This document shows positions 16,529 to 23,024 of a stretch of 64,000 nucleotides of DNA, piece after piece. Positions within the stretch are counted from its first letter, which is position 1, and each line of letters begins with the position of its first letter. Below the pieces are notes generated by a model. The model had not been told where the DNA came from and ran no database searches. It saw only the letters and a list, made by a program, of their open reading frames with translations. The DNA is taken from contig NZ_CP023202.1 in the NCBI RefSeq assembly GCF_000220705.2, positions 3,720,001 through 3,784,000 of the forward strand. Direction: 5' to 3'. Made by a program: the position numbers and the translations under genes. The stretch is from Streptomyces xinghaiensis S187. GTDB lineage: Bacteria; Actinomycetota; Actinomycetes; Streptomycetales; Streptomycetaceae.

Positions 16529-16945
16529 TCAACCGGGCGCGGACCGGCTGATCCTGCACCAGACGACCTTGGACTCGGGGCCCCCGCAGACGTCCGGCCG
16601 CACCGGATAGTGGGACCAGCGGTCGGCCAGTGTCCGCAGCAGATGGAGCCCCCGGCCGCCCTCGCTGTCGTCGTCCGAGACGCGCAGCTCCGGCGGCTTG
16701 GGGTTGGTGTCCCAGACGGACAGCCAGAGGGATTCCCGCGCCCAGCGCAGCCGGAGCTGTGCCTCGCCGTCGGAGTGCACGATGGCGTTGGTCAGCAGCT
16801 CGCTCGCCAGGAGTTCGGCCCGTTCGGTCAGCTCGGGCACCTCGTGCGCGGTGAGGGCGGCGCGGAGGGAGCGTCTGGCGACGCCCACGGCGCGCGGGTC
16901 GTGCGGGAGTTGCATCCGGTACTCGAAAGGGGCGGGTGTGGGCAT
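16529..16945 (-). CDS. RsbW-like ATP-binding protein (HATPase_c), WhiJ-cassette ATPase
   Basis: 138 residues from ATG 16945, with GGAGG six bases upstream; the frame extends further but lacks such a site. A single GHKL ATPase domain: ARRSLRAALTAHEVPELTERAELLASELLTNAIVHS (N box, about 20-55), VWDTNPKPPELRVSDDDSEGGRGLHLLRTLADRW (G1/G2 boxes, about 75-110). It resembles anti-sigma-factor kinases of the RsbW/SpoIIAB type but may lack a cognate anti-anti-sigma factor. In Streptomyces such genes commonly sit beside WhiJ-like HTH-DUF5753 and DUF397 genes, as here, with the HTH gene divergent across 304 bases. Confidence 0.85.
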   Translation of the reverse strand: MPTPAPFEYRMQLPHDPRAVGVARRSLRAALTAHEVPELTERAELLASELLTNAIVHSDGEAQLRLRWARESLWLSVWDTNPKPPELRVSDDDSEGGRGLHLLRTLADRWSHYPVRPDVCGGPESKVVWCRISRSAPG

Positions 16946-17249
16946 GGTGGCCTCCGGGCGTGGGTGCATGCGGTTGAGTGGTGAGCCGTGTCGACCGCGA
17001 ACGCTGCGCGGCGTGCGTACTGACGTGGGGCCTCCGCGGTGGCCTGCCACCGCCCGCCGCCCTCGGCCAGCCCGGGGCAGGGCACGGTGGTGCGCTTCCG
17101 GCTGGCCGGAGTCCCGCTGCGTGAGCGGCGCAGTACTGAAAGTAAGTATCAGCCTTGATACGTTGCAAGCCTTATCCGGATTTTCCCCCGAACGGGGTGG
17201 AACGGGTACGGCGCGCCCTCAAGGCCCCGTACGTACCGAGGAAGGACCC
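16946..17249. other. divergent promoter region of WhiJ-like cassette
   Basis: 304 bases. An AT-richer stretch at about 17130-17190, between the ATPase gene and the HTH gene, includes the palindrome at 17146-17161. No gene is seen. Confidence 0.6.
17146..17161. promoter_or_regulatory. perfect palindrome GTATCA-N4-TGATAC, candidate operator
   Basis: A 16-bp inverted repeat (GTATCAGCCTTGATAC) in the AT-rich part of the divergent region, about 90 bases upstream of the HTH-DUF5753 start. A natural candidate for autoregulation by that protein; binding is inferred. Confidence 0.5.
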
Positions 17250-18101
17250 ATGCCGCCGAGGAGCCATCCCACTGCCCGGCAAGAGCGTTTGGGCGCGGAG
17301 CTGCGCAAGATGCGCGAGCGCGCCGGGATGACCGCACGAGAGGCCGGTGAGCTGCTGGGGACCGGTCCCATCCAGATCAGTCACATCGAGGCAGGCCGCA
17401 TCGGTGTCAGTGAGGAGCGGCTGAGGCGGCTCGCCTCGCACTACCGCTGCGCAGACGCCGAGTTGGTCGACGCTTTGGTCTCGATGGCCACGGAACGAGG
17501 GCGTGGATGGTGGGAGGCGTACCGGGGTGTCCTGTCGAGCAGGTCCCTGGATCTCGCGGAGCTGGAGCACCGGGCCAGGCGCCTGTGCAGCCTTGAGATC
17601 GTCCATGTGCCCGGGATCCTGCAGACGGAGGACTACATCAGGGCGATCCACACCTACGCCAGCCCTCAGCCGACGGCCGACTACCTGGAAGCCGTCGTCG
17701 GCTTCCGCCTGCAGCGCGGACAGGCTCTTGTCGGTAAGCCGGCGAATCACTTCTCGGCTGTCATCCACGAGGCCGCACTGCGCATCAGGGTCGGCGATCG
17801 CAAGGTGGCTCGTGAACAGCTCGCGTTCCTCCTGGACGTCGCCGAAGGTCCGACTGCGATGGTGCGCGTAATCCCCTTCGACGTTGATGGTTTCGCCGGC
17901 TCGGGCTACTCCATGCTCTACGCCGAGGGCCCGGTGGCAGACCTCGACACGGTGCATCTCGACGCCGCTCATGGCAGCGTGTTCCTGCACGCGGAGGCCC
18001 AACTCGACGCTTACCGCGGGTTGTTCGAGAAGGCGGCCGACCTTGCGCTCAGCCCTGCCGACTCCCGGAAAATGATCAGCCGAATCGCCCGAGACTTGTG
18101 A
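17250..18101 (+). CDS. WhiJ-like HTH regulator with DUF5753
   Basis: 283 residues from ATG 17250 (GAGGAAGGA upstream). An XRE-type helix-turn-helix lies at about 10-65 (LGAELRKMRERAGMTAREAGELLGTGPIQISHIEAGRIGVSEERLRRLA). A DUF5753 ligand/partner domain spans about 95-280, with LEHRARRLCSLEIVHVPGILQTEDYIRAI as the recognisable start. Members such as WhiJ and AbaA-locus proteins influence development and antibiotic production in Streptomyces, often through the adjacent DUF397 protein. The DUF397 gene starts only 7 bases downstream. Confidence 0.9.
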   Translation: MPPRSHPTARQERLGAELRKMRERAGMTAREAGELLGTGPIQISHIEAGRIGVSEERLRRLASHYRCADAELVDALVSMATERGRGWWEAYRGVLSSRSLDLAELEHRARRLCSLEIVHVPGILQTEDYIRAIHTYASPQPTADYLEAVVGFRLQRGQALVGKPANHFSAVIHEAALRIRVGDRKVAREQLAFLLDVAEGPTAMVRVIPFDVDGFAGSGYSMLYAEGPVADLDTVHLDAAHGSVFLHAEAQLDAYRGLFEKAADLALSPADSRKMISRIARDL

Positions 18102-18108
18102 GGTGCCC

Positions 18109-18300
18109 ATGACCGAATGGCAGAAAAGCTCCTTCTCCGGCAACGGACCGGACAACAACTGTGTTGAGGTCGCTTCTGATTCCCCGGAGGTCAAACTGCG
18201 AGAGGGCGATGCGCCGGGTGTGGTCGTCACGACGACGCCTCGTGCTTTTGGAGCGCTGATACGCGGGATCAAGGAGGCTGAGTTCGGTCGCCTGGGTTGA
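18109..18300 (+). CDS. DUF397 protein (first of three)
   Basis: 63 residues. ATG 18109 is chosen because GAGG sits immediately upstream, although GTG 18103 is in frame. Family signature: W-Q-K-S-S-F-S-G at the start, N-N-C-V-E-V, and PGVVVTTTPRAFGALIRGIKEAEF at the end. DUF397 proteins pair with WhiJ-like HTH regulators and are thought to antagonise them; the mechanism is unproven. It follows the regulator by 7 bases and is surely co-transcribed. Confidence 0.88.
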   Translation: MTEWQKSSFSGNGPDNNCVEVASDSPEVKLREGDAPGVVVTTTPRAFGALIRGIKEAEFGRLG

Positions 18301-18438
18301 GAAGCCGGTCCGGCGGTCGATGTATCGGGGGTCGCATCCCGCCGGTCATGCGGGGCGGCATCTCCCGGGCCCGGCTGCCTTGCGCTTGCCGGGGAGCGCG
18401 ATCAGTCGAACCGTCCGAGATCTGAGTGAGGTGTGGGC

Positions 18439-18630
18439 ATGACCGGGTGGCAGAAGAGTTCCTTCTCCGGCGGCACTACGGGTAATGAGTGTCTGGAGAC
18501 GGTCATCGGTGCCGGCCGCATACGGATCCGGGAGAGCAGTGATCCCGGTGTGGTGGTGACGACCACACCGGGATCGCTTCGGGCGCTGATACGCGGGATC
18601 AAGGAGGGTGAGTTCGAGCGCCTCGGCTGA
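18439..18630 (+). CDS. DUF397 protein (second)
   Basis: 63 residues from ATG 18439 (GTG 18433 is the in-frame alternative). It closely resembles the first copy (TGWQKSSFSGGTTGNECLE and the same C-terminal PGVVVTTTPGSLRALIRGIKEGEF), so a local duplication is likely. The codons for the conserved VVVTTTPG segment form a perfect 14-bp inverted repeat (18541-18575). It lies 138 bases after the first copy. Confidence 0.85.
   Translation: MTGWQKSSFSGGTTGNECLETVIGAGRIRIRESSDPGVVVTTTPGSLRALIRGIKEGEFERLG
18541..18575. repeat. intragenic perfect 14-bp inverted repeat in second DUF397 gene
   Basis: Arms GATCCCGGTGTGGT and ACCACACCGGGATC with a 7-base loop, inside the coding sequence about 55 bases before the stop. 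The amino acids it encodes are the conserved D-P-G-V-V-V-T-T-T-P-G-S. Confidence 0.9.
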
Positions 18631-18755
18631 GGGTTCACCCGGACGAGTGGCGATGACCCGTTCGGGAGCCGTGCGTCGGATCGTCTACGTAGCGTGACGG
18701 TGTTGCTTGTGCCGCAAGGCCGCTCAGCCCACACTTGAGGAGGAGGCGCTGCGCC

Positions 18756-19394
18756 ATGACCACTCTGCTGTGCGAGAGGACCGAGGCTCCCATGACGACG
18801 AGTGAGGCCGAAGTCGATCTCGACGGGGCTCTGTGGCAGGCGTGGAAGACCCTGGAACTCCCCGAGGGCTTCCACGCCGAGATCGTCGAGGGGTTCATCG
18901 AGGTGTCTCCCACTGGCCGCAGCCGTCATGGCATCGTCTCCAACCGGCTCCGGCGCCGTGTGGAGAAGTTCCTCGAAGGCGGTGACTGTGCCGCTTACCA
19001 GGACATGAACATTCTCCATGGCCGAAAAGTGCTGATCCCGGATGTATTTGTCGCGCCCGAGGATCTTGAGGAGGCGCTGGACGAGGACGGGCTGGGCGTC
19101 TCGGCCGAGTCTGTCGCCCTCGTCGCCGAGGTCGTCTCGCCCGGGCGGGACGCCACCGAGCGGGACCGGGTGCGGAGGCGGAGGGCGTATGCCCGGGCCG
19201 GGATTCCGGTGTATGTGCTGATCGATGACTTCGACGGACACGGCACGGTGACGGTGCTGACGTCTCCCTCCCCGAAAGAGGCCGTCTACGCGGCCGAGAT
19301 CCGCGTGCCGTACGGCACGGCGGTGGAGATCCCCGACGGGCCGGCCAAGGGGTTCGCGATCACCGAGGAGATCACAGGGGAGCCGCTGGACTGA
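18756..19394 (+). CDS. Uma2 family (PD-(D/E)XK nuclease fold) protein
   Basis: 212 residues from ATG 18756, behind GAGGAGGAGG; ATG 18792 is a weaker alternative. The Uma2/DUF820 core shows E-I-V-E-G at about 45-50, then LIPDVFVAP (the PD of the motif), VALVAEVVSPGRDATERDR (the ExV/D-type motif) and RRRAYARAGIPVYVLIDDFDG (the R-x-x-x-Y...P-x-Y-x-L-V-D segment). These proteins have a restriction-endonuclease-like fold, are greatly expanded in cyanobacteria and Streptomyces, and lack a demonstrated substrate. Here it sits between DUF397 copies two and three. Confidence 0.85.
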   Translation: MTTLLCERTEAPMTTSEAEVDLDGALWQAWKTLELPEGFHAEIVEGFIEVSPTGRSRHGIVSNRLRRRVEKFLEGGDCAAYQDMNILHGRKVLIPDVFVAPEDLEEALDEDGLGVSAESVALVAEVVSPGRDATERDRVRRRRAYARAGIPVYVLIDDFDGHGTVTVLTSPSPKEAVYAAEIRVPYGTAVEIPDGPAKGFAITEEITGEPLD

Positions 19395-19436
19395 CCGCCG
19401 GGTCGGCCCGGCTCCGGAAACTCCGAGGTGCGGGAT

Positions 19437-19652
19437 GTGAGCGACATGGCTGTGCACGTGCCGACCAGATGGCAGAAGTCCACCTACTCCGGAGGCGGAG
19501 ACGGTAATCACTGTCTCGAACTGGCCGAGGGTAGAGAGGCGATAAAGGTGCGCGAGAGCGATGACCCGGGTGTGGTCGTTATGACCACACCCGGATCGCT
19601 CCGGTCTCTGATGCGTGGAATCAAGGAAGGCGAGTTCGATCGCTTCGGCTGA
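19437..19652 (+). CDS. DUF397 protein (third)
   Basis: 71 residues from GTG 19437, with GAGG 8 bases upstream; GTG 19428 and ATG 19446 are also in frame. It shows TRWQKSTYSGGGDGNHCLELAEG and the shared end DPGVVVMTTPGSLRSLMRGIKEGEF. A 12-bp inverted repeat (19566-19594) occupies the same conserved codons as in copy two. It is followed by a strong terminator at 19710-19750, which probably closes the cassette. Confidence 0.83.
   Translation: MSDMAVHVPTRWQKSTYSGGGDGNHCLELAEGREAIKVRESDDPGVVVMTTPGSLRSLMRGIKEGEFDRFG
19566..19594. repeat. intragenic 12-bp inverted repeat in third DUF397 gene
   Basis: Arms CCGGGTGTGGTC and GACCACACCCGG with a 5-base loop, at the position equivalent to the hairpin in copy two. 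Confidence 0.9.
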
Positions 19653-19709
19653 GGTGACCAGCCCGGCATGAACCGGACATCCCCTTGTCGCGGAGACGCG
19701 TACGCGCGT

Positions 19710-19750
19710 GACCGGGGTCCGTCGCTCGATCGGAGCGGCGGGCCCCGGTC
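19710..19750 (+). terminator. 18-bp hairpin terminator after DUF397 cassette
   Basis: Arms beginning GACCGGGG and ending CCCCGGTC pair over 18 bases with two wobble positions and a 5-base loop. A GTTTGG tail follows. It lies 58 bases beyond the third DUF397 stop. Confidence 0.82.
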
Positions 19751-19917
19751 GTTTGGTCACGTCCAGGCCCAAGTCGCGTAATAGGCCAAATGGGTCGATA
19801 CTGGATGTGTATGGGGCTCAGTCGGCGTGCCGCGGCAGCGGAGCCGATGCCCCGGTGGCGGCGGCAACCGACCGGGTCCGTGCACGGATCGACCCAACCC
19901 GGATGGAGATGACCGCC

Positions 19918-20280
19918 GTGCAACTGGAGATCAAGACCGTCGACAAGCCCGACGAACGCCGGGACTTCCCCCGCGGCCACATCGAAGCCCTGCATCTGAC
20001 CGGGCTCGACTTCGCCGTGGCGACCTTCGAACCCGGCTGGCGCTGGTCGGAGTCGGTCGGCCCGGTGGTGGGCACCGAGAGCTGCCAGGTGCACCACAAC
20101 GCCTACATGGTGCAGGGGCGCCTGCGGATGCGGATGGACGACGGCGCCGAGGGCGAGGCAGGCCCCGGGGATGTCGTGGTCTGCCCGCCCGGCCACGACG
20201 CCTGGGTCGTCGGGGACGAGCCCGTGGTCCTGTACGACTTCGCCGGCGGAATGGCCGCGGAGTACGCCAAGTCCGGCTGA
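19918..20280 (+). CDS. cupin-domain protein
   Basis: 120 residues from GTG 19918, 9 bases after GGAG; ATG 19909 and ATG 19903 are alternatives. A single small beta-barrel: FAVATFEPGWRWSESVGP (about 35-52), C-Q-V-H-H-N-A-Y-M-V-Q-G-R-L-R (about 60-75) and E-A-G-P-G-D-V-V-V-C-P-P-G-H-D-A-W (about 82-98). The two His of the first motif and the His of the second could bind a metal. Substrate unknown. The next gene starts 68 bases downstream on the same strand and may be co-transcribed. Confidence 0.8.
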   Translation: MQLEIKTVDKPDERRDFPRGHIEALHLTGLDFAVATFEPGWRWSESVGPVVGTESCQVHHNAYMVQGRLRMRMDDGAEGEAGPGDVVVCPPGHDAWVVGDEPVVLYDFAGGMAAEYAKSG

Positions 20281-20348
20281 GGGCAGGTCCGGTTGAGGCT
20301 GAGCCTGCCGGAGAACCGTTCGCACGAAATCCAAGGAGCTGAGAACTC

Positions 20349-20639
20349 ATGGCCTTTATGCAGATCATCGAGTACGAGACGACCCGCGAGCAGGAGCTGG
20401 AGCCGCTGTTCGACGAGTGGGAGCAGGCGACCCAGGGGAAGCGCACCCTGTCGCGCGAGTTCCACGCCCACGACCGGGACAACCCGAACCACTACGTGGA
20501 CGTTGTCGAGTTCCCGTCCTACGAGGCGGCGATGAAGAACAATTCACTGCCCGAGACACAGACCTTCGCGGACCGGCTGCGCGAACTGTGCACCACCGAG
20601 CCGAGGTTCATCAATCTCGACGTGGTGAGCCAGCACTGA
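20349..20639 (+). CDS. small dimeric alpha-beta-barrel-like protein
   Basis: 96 residues, ATG 20349 preceded by AAGGAG. IEYETTREQELEPLFDEW, then YVDVVEFPSYEAAMKNNSLPETQTFADRLRELC suggests the beta-alpha-beta-beta pattern of antibiotic-biosynthesis-monooxygenase/stress-responsive barrel proteins. No catalytic residue can be assigned. It may be functionally linked to the preceding cupin. Confidence 0.6.
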   Translation: MAFMQIIEYETTREQELEPLFDEWEQATQGKRTLSREFHAHDRDNPNHYVDVVEFPSYEAAMKNNSLPETQTFADRLRELCTTEPRFINLDVVSQH

Positions 20640-20747
20640 GCACAGCACACATTCGCTGAGCCCTCCTCGGGCGCACGGCCATGCCGCCACGCACAACGCA
20701 TCCGCAGTTGGCGTGAGCGGCATCTGCCGTGTTCGGTCGAGACGCGC

Positions 20748-21677
20748 TCACGTCCGCGGGCGGCCCGGCGCGCCGGAAGCTGCCCGCAGGAAGGCGGTGA
20801 TGCGCTCCCGCAGGGAGTTCGGGTCGAGGCCGTGGGCGGCCAGGTGTTCGGGGACGGTGCCGTAGCGGCGCAGTTCGCGGCGGGCCACGCCGAGGCCGAG
20901 TACGCGGTGCGGGGCGTCGGCGAGGGCTTCACTCGCGGCGGCTGTGGAGGTCCCGGCGAGGTACGGCTCGACGAGGACGACATCGGAGCCGGCCGCCCCG
21001 GTCGCCCGGCGCAGGGCGGGTCCGTCGAAGGGGCGCACGGTGGTGGCGTACAGGACGGTGAGGTCCAGCCCTTCGGTGGCGGTGAGTACGGCGTCGAGCA
21101 TCGGTCCGACGGCGACCACGACGCCGGAGCGGCCCTCGCGGACGGTGCGGAAGCGTGCCCCGTCGACGGGCAGGGCGTCGGCGTTGGACTGGACGGACAG
21201 CCGGACGTAGACCTTGTCGTCACCGGCCGCGACGGCGTGCCGCAGCAGGGTCTCGGCCTCGTCGGGGTGGCCGGGCACGTGGACGGTCCAGCCGTCGAGG
21301 GTGTCGAGCAGGGAGATGTCGCCCGGCGCCATGTGGGTGTAGCCGCCGGCGGGCCAGTCGAAGGAGGCGGCGGCGCTGACCAGGACCGCGCCGAGGCCCT
21401 GGTGGCCGAGATCGAGCTTCACCTGCTCGAAGGGCCTTTCGACGAGGAAGCTGGCGAAGGTGTGCAGGACCGGCCGCATGCCCGTCAGGGCCAGACCGGC
21501 GCCTGTCCCGATGAGCAGTTGCTCGCGGATGCCGACGTTGATCACGCGGTCGGGGTGCCGCCGCCGGGCTGCTGTGAAGCCGTCGGCGCCGATCTCGGCG
21601 AGGACGACCGCGACGCGCGGGTCCTCGTCGAGCAGGTGGGAGACGACCGGGGCGAAGCGGTCGCGCATGGTGTCCAT
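20748..21677 (-). CDS. transketolase C-terminal half (pyrimidine-binding and C domains)
   Basis: 309 residues. The transketolase/DXS pyrimidine-binding domain is visible: VVLAEIGADGF (thiamine-activating Glu, about residue 28), VINVGIREQLLIGTGAGLALTGMRPVLHTFASFLVERPFEQ (about 45-85), SAAASFDWPAGGYTHMAPGDISLL (about 100-125). The C-terminal domain follows with VVLVEPYLAGT. The other half is encoded directly upstream (42-base gap), so the two subunits should assemble one active site. Split transketolases occur in bacteria and archaea, often in sugar or secondary pathways; the substrate here is unknown. Confidence 0.85.
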   Translation of the reverse strand: MDTMRDRFAPVVSHLLDEDPRVAVVLAEIGADGFTAARRRHPDRVINVGIREQLLIGTGAGLALTGMRPVLHTFASFLVERPFEQVKLDLGHQGLGAVLVSAAASFDWPAGGYTHMAPGDISLLDTLDGWTVHVPGHPDEAETLLRHAVAAGDDKVYVRLSVQSNADALPVDGARFRTVREGRSGVVVAVGPMLDAVLTATEGLDLTVLYATTVRPFDGPALRRATGAAGSDVVLVEPYLAGTSTAAASEALADAPHRVLGLGVARRELRRYGTVPEHLAAHGLDPNSLRERITAFLRAASGAPGRPRT

Positions 21678-21719
21678 CGAAGAGGTCCTTCCGGGAATAC
21701 GGGGCTGCGGGGAGGGTTT

Positions 21720-22448
21720 TCAGGCCTGCTTCGGCTGGACGCGCGCCACGACGACGTGCGGGCGCCCCGGGTGCGGGGCCGTGAACGCCGCGTACAGGGC
21801 TTCGTGGTCGCGGCCGTCGACGGTGACGGCGGACCAGCCCGCCGCCTCGAAGCGGGCGACGATGCCGCCCGGACGGGCATGCGAGGCGGAGGAGTTGTCG
21901 ACGACGACGGTGTGCAGCCGCTCCAGCCCGGCGGGGCCGGCGAAGGCGATGGCCTCGTGGTTGCTGCCCTCGTCCAGTTCGGCGTCGCCGGTCAGCACCC
22001 AGACGGCCGGATCGTCCAGCCCCTGGGCCCGCAGGCCGAGGGCGGTGCCGACGGCGATCGGCAGCCCGTGCCCGAGGGATCCGCTGCCGATCTCGGCGCC
22101 GGGGACCAGGGTGCGGTCGGGGTGGTGGCCGAGTGGGGAGTCGTAGGAGCCGAAGCCGGGGAGCCAGTCGGCCGGCAGGAAGCCCTTGGCGGCCAGCACC
22201 GCGTAGTAGGCCATGGGGCCATGTCCCTTGGACAGCAGGAACCGGTCCCGTCCGGGGTCGTCCATGCGGTCCGGAGTGACTCTCAGGACCCGGTCGTAGA
22301 GCACCCACAGCACGTCGAGGGTGGAGGTCGCGGCGGGCCCGTGCTTCTCGTCACCGGTCATCAGGCCCATCAGACCGTGCAGATGGTGCAGCGGGGGGTG
22401 GCCGAGGGCGTCGGGCGCCGGGTGCGGAAGAGAGGCGGTGGTCTTCAT
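21720..22448 (-). CDS. transketolase N-terminal half (thiamine-diphosphate binding)
   Basis: 242 residues, first gene of a two-gene unit. Landmarks: H-L-H-G-L-M-G-L-M near 23, DRFLLSKGHGPMAYYAVLAAKGFL (about 68-92), LGHGLPIAVGTALGLRAQG (about 123-142) and the metal/TDP motif GDAELDEGSNHEA (about 152-164). ATG 22448 has AGGA eight bases upstream, but the same bases could be a -10 box positioned for a leaderless message. The promoter contains a SoxR-box-like palindrome (22464-22483). Together with the next gene it makes a complete but split transketolase of about 550 residues, shorter than TktA. Confidence 0.85.
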   Translation of the reverse strand: MKTTASLPHPAPDALGHPPLHHLHGLMGLMTGDEKHGPAATSTLDVLWVLYDRVLRVTPDRMDDPGRDRFLLSKGHGPMAYYAVLAAKGFLPADWLPGFGSYDSPLGHHPDRTLVPGAEIGSGSLGHGLPIAVGTALGLRAQGLDDPAVWVLTGDAELDEGSNHEAIAFAGPAGLERLHTVVVDNSSASHARPGGIVARFEAAGWSAVTVDGRDHEALYAAFTAPHPGRPHVVVARVQPKQA

Positions 22449-22455
22449 ACCGCAG

Positions 22456-22486
22456 ATCCTGATACCTCAACTTTGGTTGAGGTCAA
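22456..22486 (-). promoter_or_regulatory. SoxR/MerR-type promoter of split transketolase operon
   Basis: The palindrome ACCTCAAC-TTTG-GTTGAGGT (22464-22483) has the CCTCAA-N6-TTGAGG outer arms of a SoxR box. On the minus strand TTGACC (22481-22486) and CAGGAT (22456-22461) are separated by exactly 19 bases that contain the palindrome, the overlong spacer typical of MerR-family activation. CAGGAT ends 7 bases before the ATG. Confidence 0.6.
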
Positions 22487-22545
22487 GTCGGTCAAGCCCC
22501 GGATTCAGGCATCGGACGACCGGCGCCCCGCGGAGCGGCCCGGGC

Positions 22546-22950
22546 TCAGCAGTGGCCCATCGCCCGGTCCACCGTGATCTCCACCAGCACCCGCTCGGGG
22601 TTCGGGGTGGGCGTGCGCTCGTACCGCACGGCGTAACGGTTCACCGCGTCGGCCACCGCCTCCGGCTCCGTACGGACCACCGCGCGGCCCTCCAGCGTCG
22701 CCCACCGGCCGCGCGAGACCTGGCAGACCGCGACCCGCGCGCCGTCCGGTCCGGCGGCCAGGATGTTGCGGACCTTGCGGCTGGTCTTGCGGGTGATCAC
22801 CCGGGCGATCCCCTGCTCCGCGTCGAACGTGACGCCGACCGGTACGACGTGGGGGGTGCCGTCGGGCCGGAGCGTGGTGATGGTGCAGAGGTGGCGCTCG
22901 CCCCAGAAGGCGAGGTACTCGGGGGTCAGCGCGCTGAGGTCGGTGGCCAT
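22546..22950 (-). CDS. PPOX-class (pyridoxamine 5'-phosphate oxidase fold) flavin/F420-dependent enzyme
   Basis: 134 residues from ATG 22950. Split-barrel flavoprotein: FWGERHLCTITTLRPDGTPHVVPVGVTFD (about 15-43), ARVITRKTSRKVRNILAAGPDGARVAVCQVSRGRWATLEGRAVVRTEP (about 49-95), RYAVRYERTPTPNPERVLVEI. The R-K-x-R-N phosphate-binding and G-R-W-A-T-L-E-G strands fit the TIGR03618-type F420-binding subgroup common in actinomycetes. Substrate unknown. It ends 97 bases downstream of the transketolase promoter region and is probably separately transcribed. Confidence 0.82.
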   Translation of the reverse strand: MATDLSALTPEYLAFWGERHLCTITTLRPDGTPHVVPVGVTFDAEQGIARVITRKTSRKVRNILAAGPDGARVAVCQVSRGRWATLEGRAVVRTEPEAVADAVNRYAVRYERTPTPNPERVLVEITVDRAMGHC

Positions 22951-23024
22951 GCCGGAGAGCGTATCCGGGGCGCGGAGGGCGGTTGGCCGGGGTTGCGCCC
23001 ATCGGGCCGGGAACGGCCGGTTCC

